This document shows positions 63,868 to 64,000 of a stretch of DNA of 64,000 bases, piece by piece; position 1 is the stretch's first letter, and each line of letters opens with the position of its first letter. The notes beneath the pieces were generated by a model. That model worked only from the letters and a program-made list of their open reading frames with translations, did not search any database and had not been told where the DNA came from. The stretch covers positions 62,001-126,000 of the forward strand of contig JADFYM010000001.1 in NCBI GenBank assembly GCA_015233035.1, given 5' to 3'. This stretch comes from Magnetococcales bacterium (GTDB lineage Bacteria > Pseudomonadota > Magnetococcia > Magnetococcales > Magnetaquicoccaceae). Made by a program: the position numbers and the translations under genes.

Positions 63868-64000
63868 CGCAAACAGACTCCCTGGAAAAAGACCACCCAA
63901 AACGGGATGACTTTATAGGAACTCACTGCTAAAATAAAGCGAAATCTACGACTGGGCCGATGCTTTTTTAGGCTGTGCGCATTGTGTGGGTCACCCACCA

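Noticed and set aside
1-64000. tRNA, rRNA or riboswitch genes
   Set aside because: The intergenic gaps were read for cloverleaf ends, GGTTCGANNCC-like T-arms and rRNA-like sequence and none was found; a covariance search could still find short RNAs.

Overview
The window is 64 kb of a free-living Gram-negative proteobacterium with a GC-rich, gene-dense chromosome. Several blocks have an alphaproteobacterial flavour: bamE divergent from a ubiquinol-cytochrome c chaperone, and hflK-hflC-DUF2065-DUF177-rpmF-plsX-fabH. The heavy signalling load, the Nap genes and the many GC-rich hairpin repeats would suit Magnetococcales or a relative. That placement is inference only. No phage, plasmid or transposase gene, no rRNA, tRNA or CRISPR array was found.

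Layout. 0-10.5 kb: chemotaxis. A leftward operon mcp-cheA-cheW-cheB-cheR, plus a separate rightward cheR divergent from a histidine-kinase-like protein whose phospho-acceptor His is Asn. 10.8-19.6 kb: topoisomerase III, then a coupled rightward signalling operon (bacteriohemerythrin, PAS hybrid kinase, REC-PP2C phosphatase, REC-kinase). 19.5-20.1 kb: a RelE/XRE toxin-antitoxin pair. 20.2-29.8 kb: a leftward periplasmic nitrate reductase region (di-heme cytochrome c, napA, a TAT ferredoxin, napH, napG, a FixH-like protein, a second NapH-like membrane protein, a NapF-like ferredoxin). 30-36.7 kb: a GGDEF-EAL protein, a small zinc protein, a PEGA/SPOR periplasmic protein and a PPi-type phosphofructokinase. 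36.8-42.7 kb: a compact operon bamE - MTA/MTI phosphorylase - MTA deaminase - giant CHAT/STAND/TPR protein. 42.8-44.6 kb: cytochrome bc1 chaperone and pgk. 44.8-53.3 kb: an uncommon envelope system (FGE-like membrane protein, periplasmic VWA protein, ABC ATPase, FtsX-type permease) split by a two-gene ATPase/DUF4276 module that looks like a defence insertion. 53.5-57.5 kb: trmJ, then an OLD-like ATPase-TOPRIM gene and a KAP NTPase, a second defence-like pair. 57.7-63 kb: hflKC, DUF2065, DUF177, rpmF, plsX, fabH. 63.1-63.9 kb: two unrecognised leftward genes.

Repeats are a conspicuous layer. There are two MITE-like families (one with clear 17-bp terminal inverted repeats and 8-bp target duplications), six copies of a modular GC-rich hairpin repeat (G/C stems joined by GGTGGGGTCC), and a shared hairpin/T-run element seen at 35.5 and 60.9 kb. 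They fill almost every large intergenic gap.

The strongest candidates for undescribed biology are the VWA-FGE-ABC-FtsX system and its interrupting ATPase/DUF4276 pair, the CHAT/STAND/TPR protein that has lost both catalytic residues and is translationally coupled to methylthioadenosine salvage, and the MITE family with defined ends.
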